A DNA stretch of 64,000 nucleotides, taken from NCBI GenBank assembly GCA_900660155.1, contig CABFPE010000149.1, forward strand, positions 75,155-139,154. The letters are read 5' to 3'. A program made the translations under genes and the position numbers. The notes under the pieces were generated by a model, which saw only the letters and a list, made by a program, of their open reading frames with translations, ran no database searches and was not told the origin of the DNA. This stretch comes from Hofstenia miamia. Taxonomy: Eukaryota > Xenacoelomorpha > Acoela > Hofsteniidae. Below are positions 10,894 to 23,130 of this stretch, piece by piece (the first letter of the stretch is position 1; each line of letters opens with the position of its first letter).

Positions 10894-13800
10894 TCAATCG
10901 TTTTCTTCTTCACAATGAGAGAGAAAATCCTTAATGAGATCAGATTCTAGATGTCCTGCTTTGAAGGGCTCGACAATTAACTGATTCTTTAGGAATGGCA
11001 AAAAGTGGGTTGTGAACTCGCGACTGAAAGGTGGCTCCACAATATCCAGAACTTCCGTCACGAAGTATCGAATTAAACTAAAAGTAGGGGCATTCATAAA
11101 GAACTTCTTGAAGCAAGATATAGAATTTGAAAAACGCCCACATATTATTATTATTAATGAAATAACTCAAACAAAGGATAACTAAAGCTTATTGGGAGTT
11201 AAATTTTCAAACATATTCACAGTAATTGTACTAACCTGACATCAACTAACTGTTGATTAAGACACAGGGACATGTGTTCAAGAACAGGTAATGCAAAGCC
11301 TCTACTGAGCAGATGAATCATCCGATCAATAAGCATTTTATTAACTTCGAGTCGAGCAAAGACATCTAAGCCTGAAAGTGACTGACCAAGAAGTTCGACA
11401 AGCAAACTCAAAACTCGATGGTGATGAAGGGGATGGAAGTTGACAATTTCATCCAAAAGCGCTAAGGGTACCGGTGTAGACTCAGTTGTTCTTTCGAAAA
11501 AACCAGGCTCCAATACAATCTAAACCGTCATTTGCATTAGAAAAAAGCATATAAACGACTAGCTGCATCACATTTGCACAGAAAAAATAGATTGTAGAAT
11601 ATGTGAAGTAGATATGTAAAAATATGGGCATACAAATGGTGAACATGATTTCAAATTACCACTTAAACACATTCATTTACAAATAAATTAAATCATTATA
11701 GAGTAAATAGAGATAAGAAAGTATACCATCTCAATCCAATGTAACAGCCCAAGGCTGACGACAGGGAATCGTGCACACTGAAAAAGCAAAGCCAATTCCC
11801 CAATGAGATCACTACCACCTTTATGCGTTTCTAACACGAGGCTCACTCGCTCAATTGCCTGAAGAGTTGATTTTACGTCATCATTATTTAACAGCGTCCG
11901 CATACTTCCATGCCATTTTTCATAAGCACTGGCTAAAAGAGACCAAATACAGAATATCATACTTTATAGTACCAATTGAAGCGGAAATTTGGAGAAGAAA
12001 ACCCTTCAATAAATTACACATATGTATGATGAATATAATTGGTATTACTTACAACATTTGTACATTTGTCAAATACAAATTAGTATTCGTAGAATCCTAT
12101 TCCACATTATTTTTCTTAGAATGACATATCAATTTTCTGTAGCAGCTTAAATGTAATTAAAATTCAGAGAAATCTTGCATAATACAGACGAGTACTGAAT
12201 TAATATTCCTGTAGCAAAGCAGGCATAAATTAATCTACCACACTCCGATTTGAAAATTTTTTTAGTAAATCTATATAAAATATATATTAATTAGACATTT
12301 TAATTGGCAAAGCTATATACACCGATGACTCAAGAAAACCAATACAATCGAACAGGTCAGACTGTCTGTCAAAGATTCTTCAATGATATAGTGATGAAGA
12401 AGATTGGAAACTGAAATGTCGTGCCTTAGATGTGAATCCAGAAATTGGGTATGAATTGGTGAGACAGCAACAGGGATGCTGAAACCAAAAGGAGGTTCGA
12501 AATGTAGAAAGACAGCTTGAATTATTAAAAGTACAAATTGCATAGATTAGGGGTAGGGAACAATACGAAATTGGTTGGATTGTGAATTGATATCATGGAA
12601 GAATATCAAACCATTAATTCACAACATAAATAATACTAATGCTCAAAGAACAACCTATGTTGAGTGCTTTTTTACAAGCGCAGTCAAGTTGGTGGCAGAA
12701 TAATGAAGCGTTAAAAAATAGAATAACACACTTGCATTGTTGCACCCAACTAATATACATTGCATAACAGCAGCATCCAGTTACCTCTATTTAGACCTCA
12801 ACAACCACTTGGAGATAATTTAGTTGACATTTGAACTTGCATTTCGAAACTGTTGTCTGTATTTTGTCTATTCAATATAAACTTCAAAACTCAAATACTG
12901 GATTTCCAAAAGCAGAACTAATTTTAGGTTTTCCCTTTTATCAGGAAATAGGCCAAAAATTAATGTGAAATAGAATTTTACGAATACGAAAATTATATTG
13001 CACGAATGCAGATTTGAAATGGAGTTAAAAATTAGTAAGTTTCGGATATTACATTTTACAAAATGTTCAAAATATGCGAAGAAAAATAATAGTTATAGGT
13101 TCAATGAATGTGTAAAATATTTCCACTTGTTTAAACATAATTTATTATTAAAAAATTTACACAGATATTTATATAATCTAAATACTAATTGGAACTGCTA
13201 ACAATGAATTAACTATTCGGTGATATTTCTTGAGAAAAACAATGAAAAATAAGAATTTATAAATCGGTAGGTAATTGAAAGATATATGATTTTATATCTT
13301 TATAATGGTAATTGAAAGAAACGAGAAAGACAGATTTTTGGATTATGCTAAAATTTGAATTACTCTCTTGGATTTATATTCAGTGTTTAAATATCTTATG
13401 TATCAATGATAAATGAATTACATCGCAATATGAACTGATTACTAATCGGAAAAAATCATGAAATAATTTCCTAACCTGAATATGCAAGCAAATACGCATA
13501 TTTGCTTTTATAATCTGGATTAATTGATTGCGCGTTGGTGAAAAGAGCGCGGATTAGCAAATCTAGAAATAACAGATCACGTATAAGTTCTACTGGTGGA
13601 GGATCATCAGACGAATAAAGACGATGCAAGGTCGTCATGTCTGCAGGATTAAGACGTCGTTTAACAAGCATAGACGACAGCGCCATTACGGCCTTCGGAT
13701 ATGAGGGAGCTCGCCCAAGACACAATACAATGTCAATAATATCGGAATTTGATGGCGCGACTTTAAGATAAATCTAAAAATCAGGTTATGAGAAAATATA

Positions 13801-16800
13801 ATTTAACACTAGACATATTTTTCACGCATCGAATATTAATATGGGTATGAGTATAATTGCGAAATCATAATTTTTAATTTCATTATAAATTTTAAAAAAT
13901 TACACTAAAAATATTTATAGATTCCCTAAGAAATTATAAAAAATATCAATTAGTATCTTAATGTTAGAGTTGGGAACAAAAACCATGTCAACATGATAAA
14001 CTGCATACTTCTTGCATTATGCGTTTGGCGACGGATCCGCCATACTGCTGATCACATAAATTCTGCAAGACAACGAATCCGTAAACGAAGGTGTGTCTAC
14101 TATAAGCCAGCATGCTGCTCAATTCACTTATTAAACTTGCATCGACTCCGTCTTTAGGACACTTGACAATCCTCTGAATGAGGGTTTTGACGACACCAGT
14201 GAATACGTCGAGCTGCTGACAAGCGGTGGCCACACCCGTAATCTCGCCTTGATAACCAGCGGCTGAGATCATCTTAACAGTAAAATTCAGCATCAAACAG
14301 TCGGGGTACTCATCAGCTAGTCGATAAATGAGTTTTCTCCAATTTTGATGCTCAATCATGCTGAGAAGCCAATCTGGACCTAAATGAAATTAAAATTTAT
14401 ACTTGTCAAATCTACACTTTAATGGATACAGGTACGTAAGTGAAATGGAAATCCAACTCTTGAGAAGTCATAAAATTACCAACAGAATTATGGATATGCT
14501 CGCAAAAGAAATTAGTGCAGTAATAGAACCTCACGCTTCTAATACTTCAGTTACTAATTTTAGATTCCTTTTCAATTGTGAGAGTCGCCAAAGGTGATTT
14601 CCTTTATAAACAAAATAAGATAAATCATAACCAGTAGATAGTGAATTCAAAAAACATCGTGAATAAGCTTGTTGTGCAACAAGATTTAAGCTTGCGTTTG
14701 TAATTGCGATAGAAAAATTCAATGAAATATATCCTAAGACAGTTTTATGCACAAGTGTTACAATGATAGTTGTCGATACTCAGTGTGAACTTGATTATTG
14801 CAGAGCTTTCACGCAAATCCTAATAGATGCTTTCCTCAACAACAAACTTTTCAAGTATTGCAGCTTTAAAACAATTGACTCAACACTCGGCTGGTAGTCT
14901 AGTGAGGTGTTCTGAAATTTAGAGATGATTCGCATATTGCGGACTGGCGGACAAATTTTTTTAATTCAAATGGCGGCGACGGACTGCGGACGTCGTACCA
15001 TTCTTCAACACTACTTATTTAATAAAAGCAAACAATTTTCTCCAAAACAAGTTAGGGAAGAATTAGTGCTCTTAGACATATTTCTGCATGACAACCATCG
15101 AAACGACTGGCTCAACTTCAAAAATTTACGATTGCTTATGTAATATTTATGCCTCGTGTGTATGGGAAATTATAACTAAAAATTCTTATGTAACCCAAAT
15201 GCAAAACACAATCGGAAGTCACAGAAATTCATTGAGCGAACCTTTCTCAAAAAACAATTTTTCAAAAACAATTAATTCTCAAAGCTCATGACAATAGTAA
15301 TATCTAGCGAAGCAAAGTTGTTTGAAATTAATAACTGGAAATGAATATACCATAACACTTAACTTTGAAGGTATATTTTAGTTACAAGTATACAGCGTGT
15401 ATAAGCCGCATCCGCCATACCACACTAACTTCCCCACATACGTTTTCCAATTCATTTAACAAACTAACTTTAACATAATCACATTATTCATTCGCCAGGT
15501 CTACCGAGGAATTCGATAGCACGACGAAGAAACAATTCTACCCGACGAATTGAATCAAGTGCTAGATATTTTCTAAGTTAGGATTAAAGCTGAAAGAATC
15601 TTCCCAAGCTGAATAAAATGTAGGCAGACAACCAAAATTTTGCGGCCAGTAATATCGAGAAGTACTTTATACTATATTTCAACTATTTATTTATGTTCTA
15701 ATTAACTTTTTTAAGGTACAGTTTTCAGATTCTGTTTTTTTATTTTTAGAACTATAAAGTTCAGTTTTTAGGTCCAAATACAAATTTTATAGGCTCATTT
15801 TTGGTTGCCCCTAGATACAACTTTTAGACTGCGTGTATGAGGCCGCACTCCAAACTTTTAATCAATGTTTAGGTTCACAGTTGCGACTTATACTCGAGGA
15901 TTTACGAAAATTGNNNNNNNNNNNNNNNNNNNNNNNNNNNNNNNNNNNNNNNNNNNNNNNNNNNNNNNNNNNNNNNNNNNNNNNNNNNNNNNNNNNNNNN
16001 NNNNNNNNNNNNNNNNNNNNNNNNNNNNNNNNNNNNNNNNNNNNNNNNNNNNNNNNNNNNNNNNNNNNNNNNNNNNNNNNNNNNNNNNNNNNNNNNNNNN
16101 NNNNNNNNNNNNNNNNNNNNNNNNNNNNNNNNNNNNNNNNNNNNNNNNNNNNNNNNNNNNNNNNNNNNNNNNNNNNNNNNNNNNNNNNNNNNNNNNNNNN
16201 NNNNNNNNNNNNNNNNNNNNNNNNNNNNNNNNNNNNNNNNNNNNNNNNNNNNNNNNNNNNNNNNNNNNNNNNNNNNNNNNNNNNNNNNNNNNNNNNNNNN
16301 ATTTTTTCGAAGTCTTTCTAACGCATATGGCTGACGTTCTGGAATAATTCCAGAAAGAAGATGATTATCATTGTTAATAATATCTTTATATAGAGAATTG
16401 TCACTAAATTTGATAAAATTGTGAATTGAAGTACATTCTGTAATCACTTTAATCCTAACCGCTTTTCTTTGAAAACAATCAATTTTTTGTTTTAGAGCGT
16501 TTGAACAGCTTCCCCATACAGTGCAGCAATACCGTAGTTTACTCATTATAAGAGGTTCATATAATAAAGAGAGCTCTTTATTTGAATATCCACATGTCTT
16601 AAGTCTACGAAGCAAGTAGAGATCAGTATTTACGCGATTTAATAGTTTTTCGACATGCTGATTAAAACATAGATTTTCATCAAATGTGACTCCCAAAATA
16701 CAACTGGAAAAAACTCTGTTGAAAAACGTTGGACACACAGGACTTACCTTCAATGGAATAATCAGTTGCTTTGTCTTATCAACATTAAGTCTGAAATTAT

Positions 16801-19800
16801 GTTCATGGCACCAGTTCTGCACATATTCCATCAGTTCTGTTGTAGGATCAAAATCAGACTTAATACCTATAATAAGATTGTTATCGTCTGCAAACTTAAC
16901 CATGATGGTGTTAGGTATTGATGATTGCAGATCATCATAAGTAACATTAAAAAATGGTGGACCATTGATAGTGCCTTGAGGAACTCCACAATTTGTGAAG
17001 AGTATTGTGGACATTTGAACATCAATTGTTGTGAATTTACATCTATCAGAGAGGAAATCCACGTACAAGTTAATTATCGCATCATTTAATTGTGGAATTT
17101 TTCGAAGCTGAGCGATAATAAAGGCATGAGGAACTCTGTCAAATGCCTTACACAAATCTAGGGATAGAATAGAAATACAATCAAAACCAAGAACATCAAA
17201 TGACCTGCAGGTTTCAATAATTTTCAGCAGGGCAGATTCAGTCGAACCTCCTGATCTAAAGGCAAACTGGTTTTTGTTAAGCCATTTTTCACATGGCCGC
17301 TTCAAGAATGATTCTTAAAGTAATCTTTCAAAGTTTCTTGATAGAAGAGGTGTGATGGATATAGGACGCAAATCACTAGGGCCACTGACTTTTCTTTGGT
17401 ATAGGTCGAATCATAGAAAGTTTGAATGATTTTGGGTACATTCCTTTTTGGATGCACAGATTATATATATAGTGAATTGGTAGAGACAAATTGTGAGCGT
17501 TTTGTACGAAAACCCAATTCGGTAAGTTATCAAATCCAGGTGATGCTTTTTTGATATTCAATAGTGAATAGTAGATTTGGTGTAGGCTGATGTCATCACA
17601 AGGGATTGCTTCAGGTTGAACATAGCTATCCATTGTTGAAATGTTAGTATAAAATTTATTAATTACATTAACATCAAGCGTAATTTTATGAGTTGGATTT
17701 GTTTTACCACAATCATTATTAATCATTTTCCACCAAGATGCAGTTCCCATTTTGCTTCTAGTATTCCTTAGGTTGTCTTGAATAAGAATATTGATTTGTG
17801 ACTGAATTTGAGCAGCTCTTTGCGTTTTTCTTGATTTTTGTAGTGAGTACCTTTTGCGAAGGAGTTTTTTTACCAGTAGTGTTATGTACATTGGGTCCTT
17901 ATGGGAACATCTCACTTTTTGTAAAGGACAGAAAAAATCATATAAATAGAAGATGTGTTGGATAAATGTATCAACAGCTTCATCGACATCTTCGATTTGA
18001 AAAATATAATCGAAGCATTGTTCATCTAGAGCAAGATTGAACTTGACTATATTATTGTGCCTATGATCTCTAAAGAAAGGCATAACTCTTGGAATTGTCA
18101 TTTGATATTTTGGAGTAGCCAGAAGCGCTTTGTGGTCAGTTCTTTTACTTGATACAAATGATGAACCACTAAAAGCATAGGGGTCATTGCAAAAAATGTA
18201 GTCAAGTTGTTTACCATCTCTTGTATCACCAGTAAACACACTGTGAAGAGATAGCTCTTGTGTAATGACAGCATAATTGAAATCATTCAAGTCACCACAG
18301 AGCACAAATTTGCAAAATTGTAAGTCTTTTAAATAATCATCTACTGTTGTAATGATATGATAAGTAATTTCTTTTTCTCTGTTAATTAGAGGAGGGTAGT
18401 ATAGAACACAAAGAAGAAGGTGTATTGGAAAGTTAATAGTGGCCCATAGAAGCTCAAACTTTTCAGAATCATTAACATCAAGTCTTGAGAGAGGGATACT
18501 TTTAGGGTAAAATATTGCCACACCACCTCCATGCTTTGTATTAGAGTTAAATGATGAACGATCATGTCTGAGCAAATGAAATCCAGGTAATTGAAAACTT
18601 CGTGATTCGAAGTTTGGCTGAAGCCAGCATATCATAACATTATTGACTGTAATATCTAATGACAAATCCATAATTGCCTTATCAGTTTTAACGACCTTGC
18701 ATTTATAAGCATGATCTTTGGCAACTTTTCTAGTCAAATCTGCTTCCAACAACCATCAATAAATTGAAATAATTCAAGATTACGAATTCCTAGTTCCGAT
18801 TTCGGAATCCCATTTTCAATTAAGGGTCTAAGTTTTGCCAAAATTGTGCGTTCTTTAATAACCTCTTCAGGTAATAGCTCTTTTGAAACATATATATTGG
18901 ATTCACCAAAATTTTTTTATTTTGTAAAGAGAATTTAATATCAAACGCTTATGCCAAGGGTTATCTACGTTGAATATTATAGGTCTAGGTAATAGACTTC
19001 CCTCCTTTAGTTTTCCCATTCGTCTTACATCAATTACCTTAGTATTTACTTTGAGATGTTCAAGTATTGAAATCTGACATCATTTTCTCTTCTACTGTGC
19101 CTGTTGGTTCTGCAATTCCTCTTACTCTGATTCCATCATATATGAGAAAACCTTTTGTTTCTAATTTATTGATTGAGCGATAGTTTTTCCAATCGTCCTT
19201 AAAGTCCGTAACTTGAGTTTGCAAAAAGGTTTGCTTGGAAGTAACATCATTACTAAACTTAGAAATTTTTTCTTCTAGAGATAAAACAACTTTTTCTAAG
19301 CTTCTGAGAGTAGCAGAAACATCAGGATTATAGGATGATAATTCTTCAAAACTATTCTTGATATCTTTTTGAACACATNAAACTTCGTGATTCGAAGTTT
19401 GGCTGAAGCCAGCATATCATAACATTATTGACTGTAATATCTAATGACAAATCCATAATTGCCTTATCAGTTTTAACGACCTTGCATTTATAAGCATGAT
19501 CTTTGGCAACTTTTCTAGTCAAATCTGCTTCCAACAACCATCAATAAATTGAAATAATTCAAGATTACGAATTCCTAGTTCCGATTTCGGAATCCCATTT
19601 TCAATTAAGGGTCTAAGTTTTGCCAAAATTGTGCGTTCTTTAATAACCTCTTCAGGTAATAGCTCTTTTGAAACATATATATTGGATTCACCAAAATTTT
19701 TTTATTTTGTAAAGAGAATTTAATATCAAACGCTTATGCCAAGGGTTATCTACGTTGAATATTATAGGTCTAGGTAATAGACTTCCCTCCTTTAGTTTTC

Positions 19801-20407
19801 CCATTCGTCTTACATCAATTACCTTAGTATTTACTTTGAGATGTTCAAGTATTGAAATCTGACATCATTTTCTCTTCTACTGTGCCTGTTGGTTCTGCAA
19901 TTCCTCTTACTCTGATTCCATCATATATGAGAAAACCTTTTGTTTCTAATTTATTGATTGAGCGATAGTTTTTCCAATCGTCCTTAAAGTCCGTAACTTG
20001 AGTTTGCAAAAAGGTTTGCTTGGAAGTAACATCATTACTAAACTTAGAAATTTTTTCTTCTAGAGATAAAACAACTTTTTCTAAGCTTCTGAGTGTAGCA
20101 GAAACATCAGAATTATAGGTAGATGATAATTCTTGAAAACTATTCTTGATATCTTTTTGAACACATTCATTGCAAAAGGTAATGAAGTGGCTCTGGAATT
20201 TTTGTAAACAATCCAGATGACCTTGTGGGAAACCAACGCATAACTTAGTGAAGTGAAAAACACTTAAACAAGAGTGACATTTATAGAAGGATTTTTCGTG
20301 TATGTCTTTAAGACACGTTTTGCATAAATTGTTTAACTTTTTGTCACAAACAATGGTAACATTCTTTTGATGTTTAAGAATGTTTGATTGCATGTTTAAC
20401 AAATTCA

Positions 20408-20440
<33 letters not shown>

Positions 20441-21248
20441 TAATGTTTTCAACTATCAGGATTATACAAAGCAATTTACAAACATTTTACTGACAAAATG
20501 CGAGGATGGCACGTGGAGCTATTATGACTTGCTTTGTGCGTAACAACAAATAGTTTTTTGGAACGAAGTAGCTCAGCGCTAAGCCTCGCATCGAATGACA
20601 GAATAATAGAACTGAATATAAACGAAAATTTATCAAATGCATCTTACACCTGCCAATGATGTTTTAACCGTTAAATGAAAATGACTTGTAGTATTTCAAA
20701 ACAAATGGTGAATAGCAACGAATTTGAATCAATTATGTAAAAATTTAAGTATTTGCCCTTAAATAAAAACATTTAAAAATAGATTGTTAAACGTTTAACT
20801 ACAATATGAATTTTTAGCTTGAATCCTTGAATACAAATTATTAAAATTAAACATTTCTCAATTTCCGAACGAAAAATATAAGAAAAGCCAAACAAAATGT
20901 GTGATATAACCTCGACAAATACTATGATTCCAAAGGAAGGAAATTACCTTTGCCTTCTTCTGTGAAAATCGAATCAGCCTTCTGTGGGTCAAAGTGTCGC
21001 ATAATTAGGTCAGCAAAATGATTTTCAATGTGAGATTGTATGGCAGAAATGTCGCCGCCAGTCTGTATAAGCCATTCTGCCAACATATTGACTGTCTGAG
21101 CAACGGCTATATAATTTTCACAAAGTTTGTCCACTGCTAATTCAGGACTTCCGCCAGCTGCCAAATAACGCTGCAAAACAGAGAGCACGGCGGGTTCCAT
21201 TATCAAATCTGTTTGACTTAGTTCTTCTAAACATGCTTGCTCAGACAT
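10894..21248 (-). CDS. NELFCD: Negative elongation factor complex member C/D
   Basis: Six minus-strand exons: 21248-20948, 14379-14009, 13773-13476, 11932-11727, 11519-11236 and 11077-10894. Every intron is GT-AG and the lengths sum to 1,644 nt (547 aa plus stop). Residues align along the whole of animal NELF-C/D (TH1): ENYIAVAQTVNMLAEWLIQ, HFDPQKADSIFTEEGKG, DCLMLNFTVKMISAAGYQGE, LNPADMTTLHRLYSSDDPPP, IDRMIHLLSRGFALPV and SLIRYFVTEVLDIVEPP. NELF is a nuclear complex that holds RNA polymerase II in promoter-proximal pause with DSIF; C/D bridges NELF-A and NELF-B. The protein is about 40 residues shorter than human at the N-terminus. A TTTTAG directly before the ATG at 21248 could be a splice acceptor, so an upstream acidic exon may exist, but I did not find it. 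The first intron (6,568 bp) carries a LINE and an assembly gap. Confidence 0.95.
11933..13475. other. NELFCD intron 3, no gene seen
   Basis: 1,543 bp of AT-rich sequence between exons 3 and 4. No repeat ends, RNA gene or coding signal recognised; the short frames here look random. Confidence 0.5.
14380..15913. other. NELFCD intron 1, LINE-free part
   Basis: About 1.5 kb of intron between exon 2 and the assembly gap. No coding or repeat structure recognised. The 3' end of the LINE at 16301-20460 should lie in the gap or here, but I could not see a tail or target duplication. Confidence 0.4.
15914..16300. other. Assembly gap (387 n)
   Basis: Run of 387 n inside the LINE in NELFCD intron 1. 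Open frames that cross it are translations of unknown bases and have no meaning. Confidence 1.
16301..18752 (-). mobile_element. LINE ORF2: endonuclease plus reverse transcriptase
   Basis: Frame 18752-17376 carries the apurinic-type endonuclease: HGGGVAIFYPKS, LLLCVLYYPP, VLCGDLNDFN (GDxN block), QLDYIFCNDP and KRTDHKALLA (DH block), then the start of RT (NIKKASPGFDNLPNWV, SMIRPIPKKS). Frame 17305-16301 continues with FAFRSGGSTESALLKI, SILSLDLCKAFDRVPH (motif A), CGVPQGTINGPPFFNV (motif B), VKFADDNNLI (motif C) and CILGVTFDENLCFNQHV plus LYEPLIMSKLRYCCTVWGS (thumb). Between them lie one frameshift (about 17380-17390) and one TAA (about 17310); otherwise it is open, so the copy is fairly young. 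It is a CR1/Jockey-superfamily LINE different from the one at 1-5 kb, inserted in NELFCD intron 1 on the gene's own strand. Confidence 0.9.
18596..20167. repeat. Tandem duplicate across a single n (probable false duplication)
   Basis: 18596-19378 (783 nt) and 19380-20167 are the same LINE sequence in the same orientation, separated only by the n at 19379. They differ by about a 4-bp indel and a few substitutions near the right end (GGATGATAATTCTTC against GGTAGATGATAATTCTTG). Copy 1 stops at GAACACAT just before the n, whereas copy 2 continues. This is what two unmerged overlapping contig ends or haplotypes give. Confidence 0.85.
19845..20403 (-). mobile_element. LINE ORF1 with PHD-type zinc finger
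   Basis: The likely start is the Met of MQSNILKHQKNVTIVCDKKL, because codons upstream only translate a TA microsatellite. Cys/His spacing in LCKTCLKDIHEKSFYKCHSC, then LSVFHFTKLCVG and ITFCNECVQ, fits a C4HC3 PHD finger. A coiled-coil-like stretch follows (LEKVVLSLEEKISKFSNDV), then IRVRGIAEPTGTVEEK; beyond the stop other frames give VIDVRRMGKLKEGSLLPRP, typical of LINE ORF1 RNA-binding domains. PHD-finger ORF1s are established for CR1-like LINEs. It is the partner of ORF2 at 16301-18752; the spacing fits once the 783-bp duplicate is removed. Confidence 0.8.
20408..20442. repeat. (TA)n microsatellite
   Basis: TA repeat with one TG interruption at the 5' side of the LINE ORF1. It probably marks the LINE's 5' edge or insertion point. 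Confidence 0.85.
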
Positions 21249-22346
21249 CAACTAAAATTTAAGATTCAATTAACGACACATGTATACATACAAAAACGAT
21301 AAAGATCACAATACTAATAGCTCCCTTCATTGTCTATAAGGATTTCTTGAGAAAACCGTTTCTGTAAAAACAATACTTTTTAAAAAAATCATAATCTCAA
21401 AATAAAAAGTTGGCTTAATGGAAGATGTTATATGATATTGATTTTGCAAAAAACTTGGGGAGATATTTGTAAAAACAATAAATATCTGACGACCAAAAAA
21501 TATGTTCTTCAAATCTCTGCGAATAGGGGGTATGTGTGTTTGGAGTGGAATCGACTCAGTCTCTTAAAACTTTATTCGTGTCGGGTCTCCAGTTGAGACG
21601 AGTCTATTATGATTTGAAATCTCGAGTCATAAATGCAAACTCACCATTAAATAACGAAGTAACGTTTGAGATAGCAAGAAATTGTAAATTATAATGTATA
21701 GCTACATCATTAAACAACTAGTGTTGATATTAAATAATAGAAAAGTAGCCCTGTCAACTATCACTTGAATAAAAGTGTGAAATTTGTACACCAAGTTGAA
21801 AGCCTCACATGTGCTAATGAGGTTTTAACATAATAGCTTTTAAGAATGACTAGAAAGTGAATTTTTTTAAGTTAAAATTTAAAAAGCACTCTAAACTGAA
21901 TCTTGTACTTATCATAGGGAGAGACTCCCAACGTAATATCAAACAATTCTAGCGCTTTGATGTTGCTTACGATCGTTCGCTAGATTCTATCGCTCACCCC
22001 CAATGGGGTAGAAATAAATGTTTGTAAAAAACAACTCGAGTCGAATAGAAAACTGGAAATGCTCAAATTTCGAGTCTAGTCAGTTGGAGTACTCGCAGGG
22101 GCCTAATATTAACCTGATTTTTTATATTTTCAAGACAATTAAAAATGATAAGTGATTTTCTAATGAATGCAATGCCAATCAAACTATTGGTGTATGTCCC
22201 AATTCAAGAATAACTTAATAGTTTAAAAGGAAATGAATCTTGAGAACAAATGAATGCAACTGACAATGTTAAACCAATAATTACATTATTACAATACTAA
22301 TTACCGAGAGCAAACACATCTGCCAAAGTTTGCACAGTAGTAAATT
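21249..22346. promoter_or_regulatory. 1.1-kb divergent intergenic region
   Basis: Lies between the 5' end of NELFCD (minus) and the EF-hand gene (plus), so it should hold both promoters. No TATA box placed convincingly. 21540-22110 contains several GAGTC/GACTC-type inverted motifs and ends in GCAGGGGCC, which may be the remains of a hAT-like MITE. Confidence 0.35.
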
Positions 22347-22793
22347 ATGTCAGATGTTCAGCTAAATCATTTAATTGAAAAAGCATTTGCTGTACTCGAT
22401 GCAGACAAAGACGGATTAATCAATGAAGAAGAGTTTAAAATTGGAATGCGAGCAGTCGGTGCCAATCTTACCAATAAACAGTTGGAAAGCGCATTTAAAA
22501 AGCACGGAAAAAACACGATCACACTACGGGATTATAAAAATGCAATCAACAAGTGGAACATGTGCAAGGAAGATATTTACTCAGAACAAGATAGACTTTT
22601 ACAAGCATTTCGATTGTTAAGCGATTCTAAAGACGGTTACATTAAATCCGAATGTTTAAGAAAAGCGCTTACTACTAATACAGAAAAGCTAACAGCAAAA
22701 GAAATACAATTGATTTGGAAACTGGCAAAACTACCGGAAAATGGATCCATTAATTACAATCAACTTGCTAAAGCATTAGAAAGTATTAACTAA
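22347..22793 (+). CDS. Calmodulin-like EF-hand protein, single exon
   Basis: 148 residues, close to calmodulin's 149, in one open frame starting MSDVQLNHLIEKAF and ending ALESIN. The first EF-hand loop, DADKDGLINEEE (residues 18-29), is canonical with D1, D3, D5, G6, I8 and E12. The other three are degenerate: KKHGKNTITLRDY, SDSKDGYIKSEC (position 12 is Cys) and KLPENGSINYNQ, so probably only one site binds calcium. It could be a calmodulin-related or centrin-like light chain; I cannot assign the orthologue. ATTAAA at 22832-22837, 39 bases after the stop, may be the polyadenylation signal. The absence of introns could mean a retrocopy, but the frame is intact. Confidence 0.85.
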   Translation: MSDVQLNHLIEKAFAVLDADKDGLINEEEFKIGMRAVGANLTNKQLESAFKKHGKNTITLRDYKNAINKWNMCKEDIYSEQDRLLQAFRLLSDSKDGYIKSECLRKALTTNTEKLTAKEIQLIWKLAKLPENGSINYNQLAKALESIN

Positions 22794-23076
22794 TTTATAC
22801 AAAAGAACATCAATGATTACCTATTTGAAAGATTAAATGAAATCAGATCATGTCATAAACTTAGAATGAATGTAAACGATCAAATTTATTTAATACTGGG
22901 TACTGATGTATGTATACATCCATTTTAAAATTTAAATATTAAATTAGATATATACAATGGAAATGATTGATGATTAAAATATTCAATGAGAATTTTATTA
23001 CAAATTAAAAAATGTACTTTAAAATAATTATTTACATAATTGTAGGGTATACTAAACATACCAACAAAGTTTGAAA

Positions 23077-23130
23077 TATATATATATATACATATATATA
23101 TACATATATATATATACATACATACATATA
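23077..23130. repeat. TA/CATA microsatellite, left flank of TIR element
   Basis: TATATACATA-type repeat ending exactly where TTGGCGTTTTATAACAT begins. The frames over it are microsatellite translations. Confidence 0.9.

Noticed and set aside
20408-20474. Upstream Met as start of the LINE ORF1
   Set aside because: Residues before MQSNILKHQK only translate the TA tract; the later Met is the more credible start.
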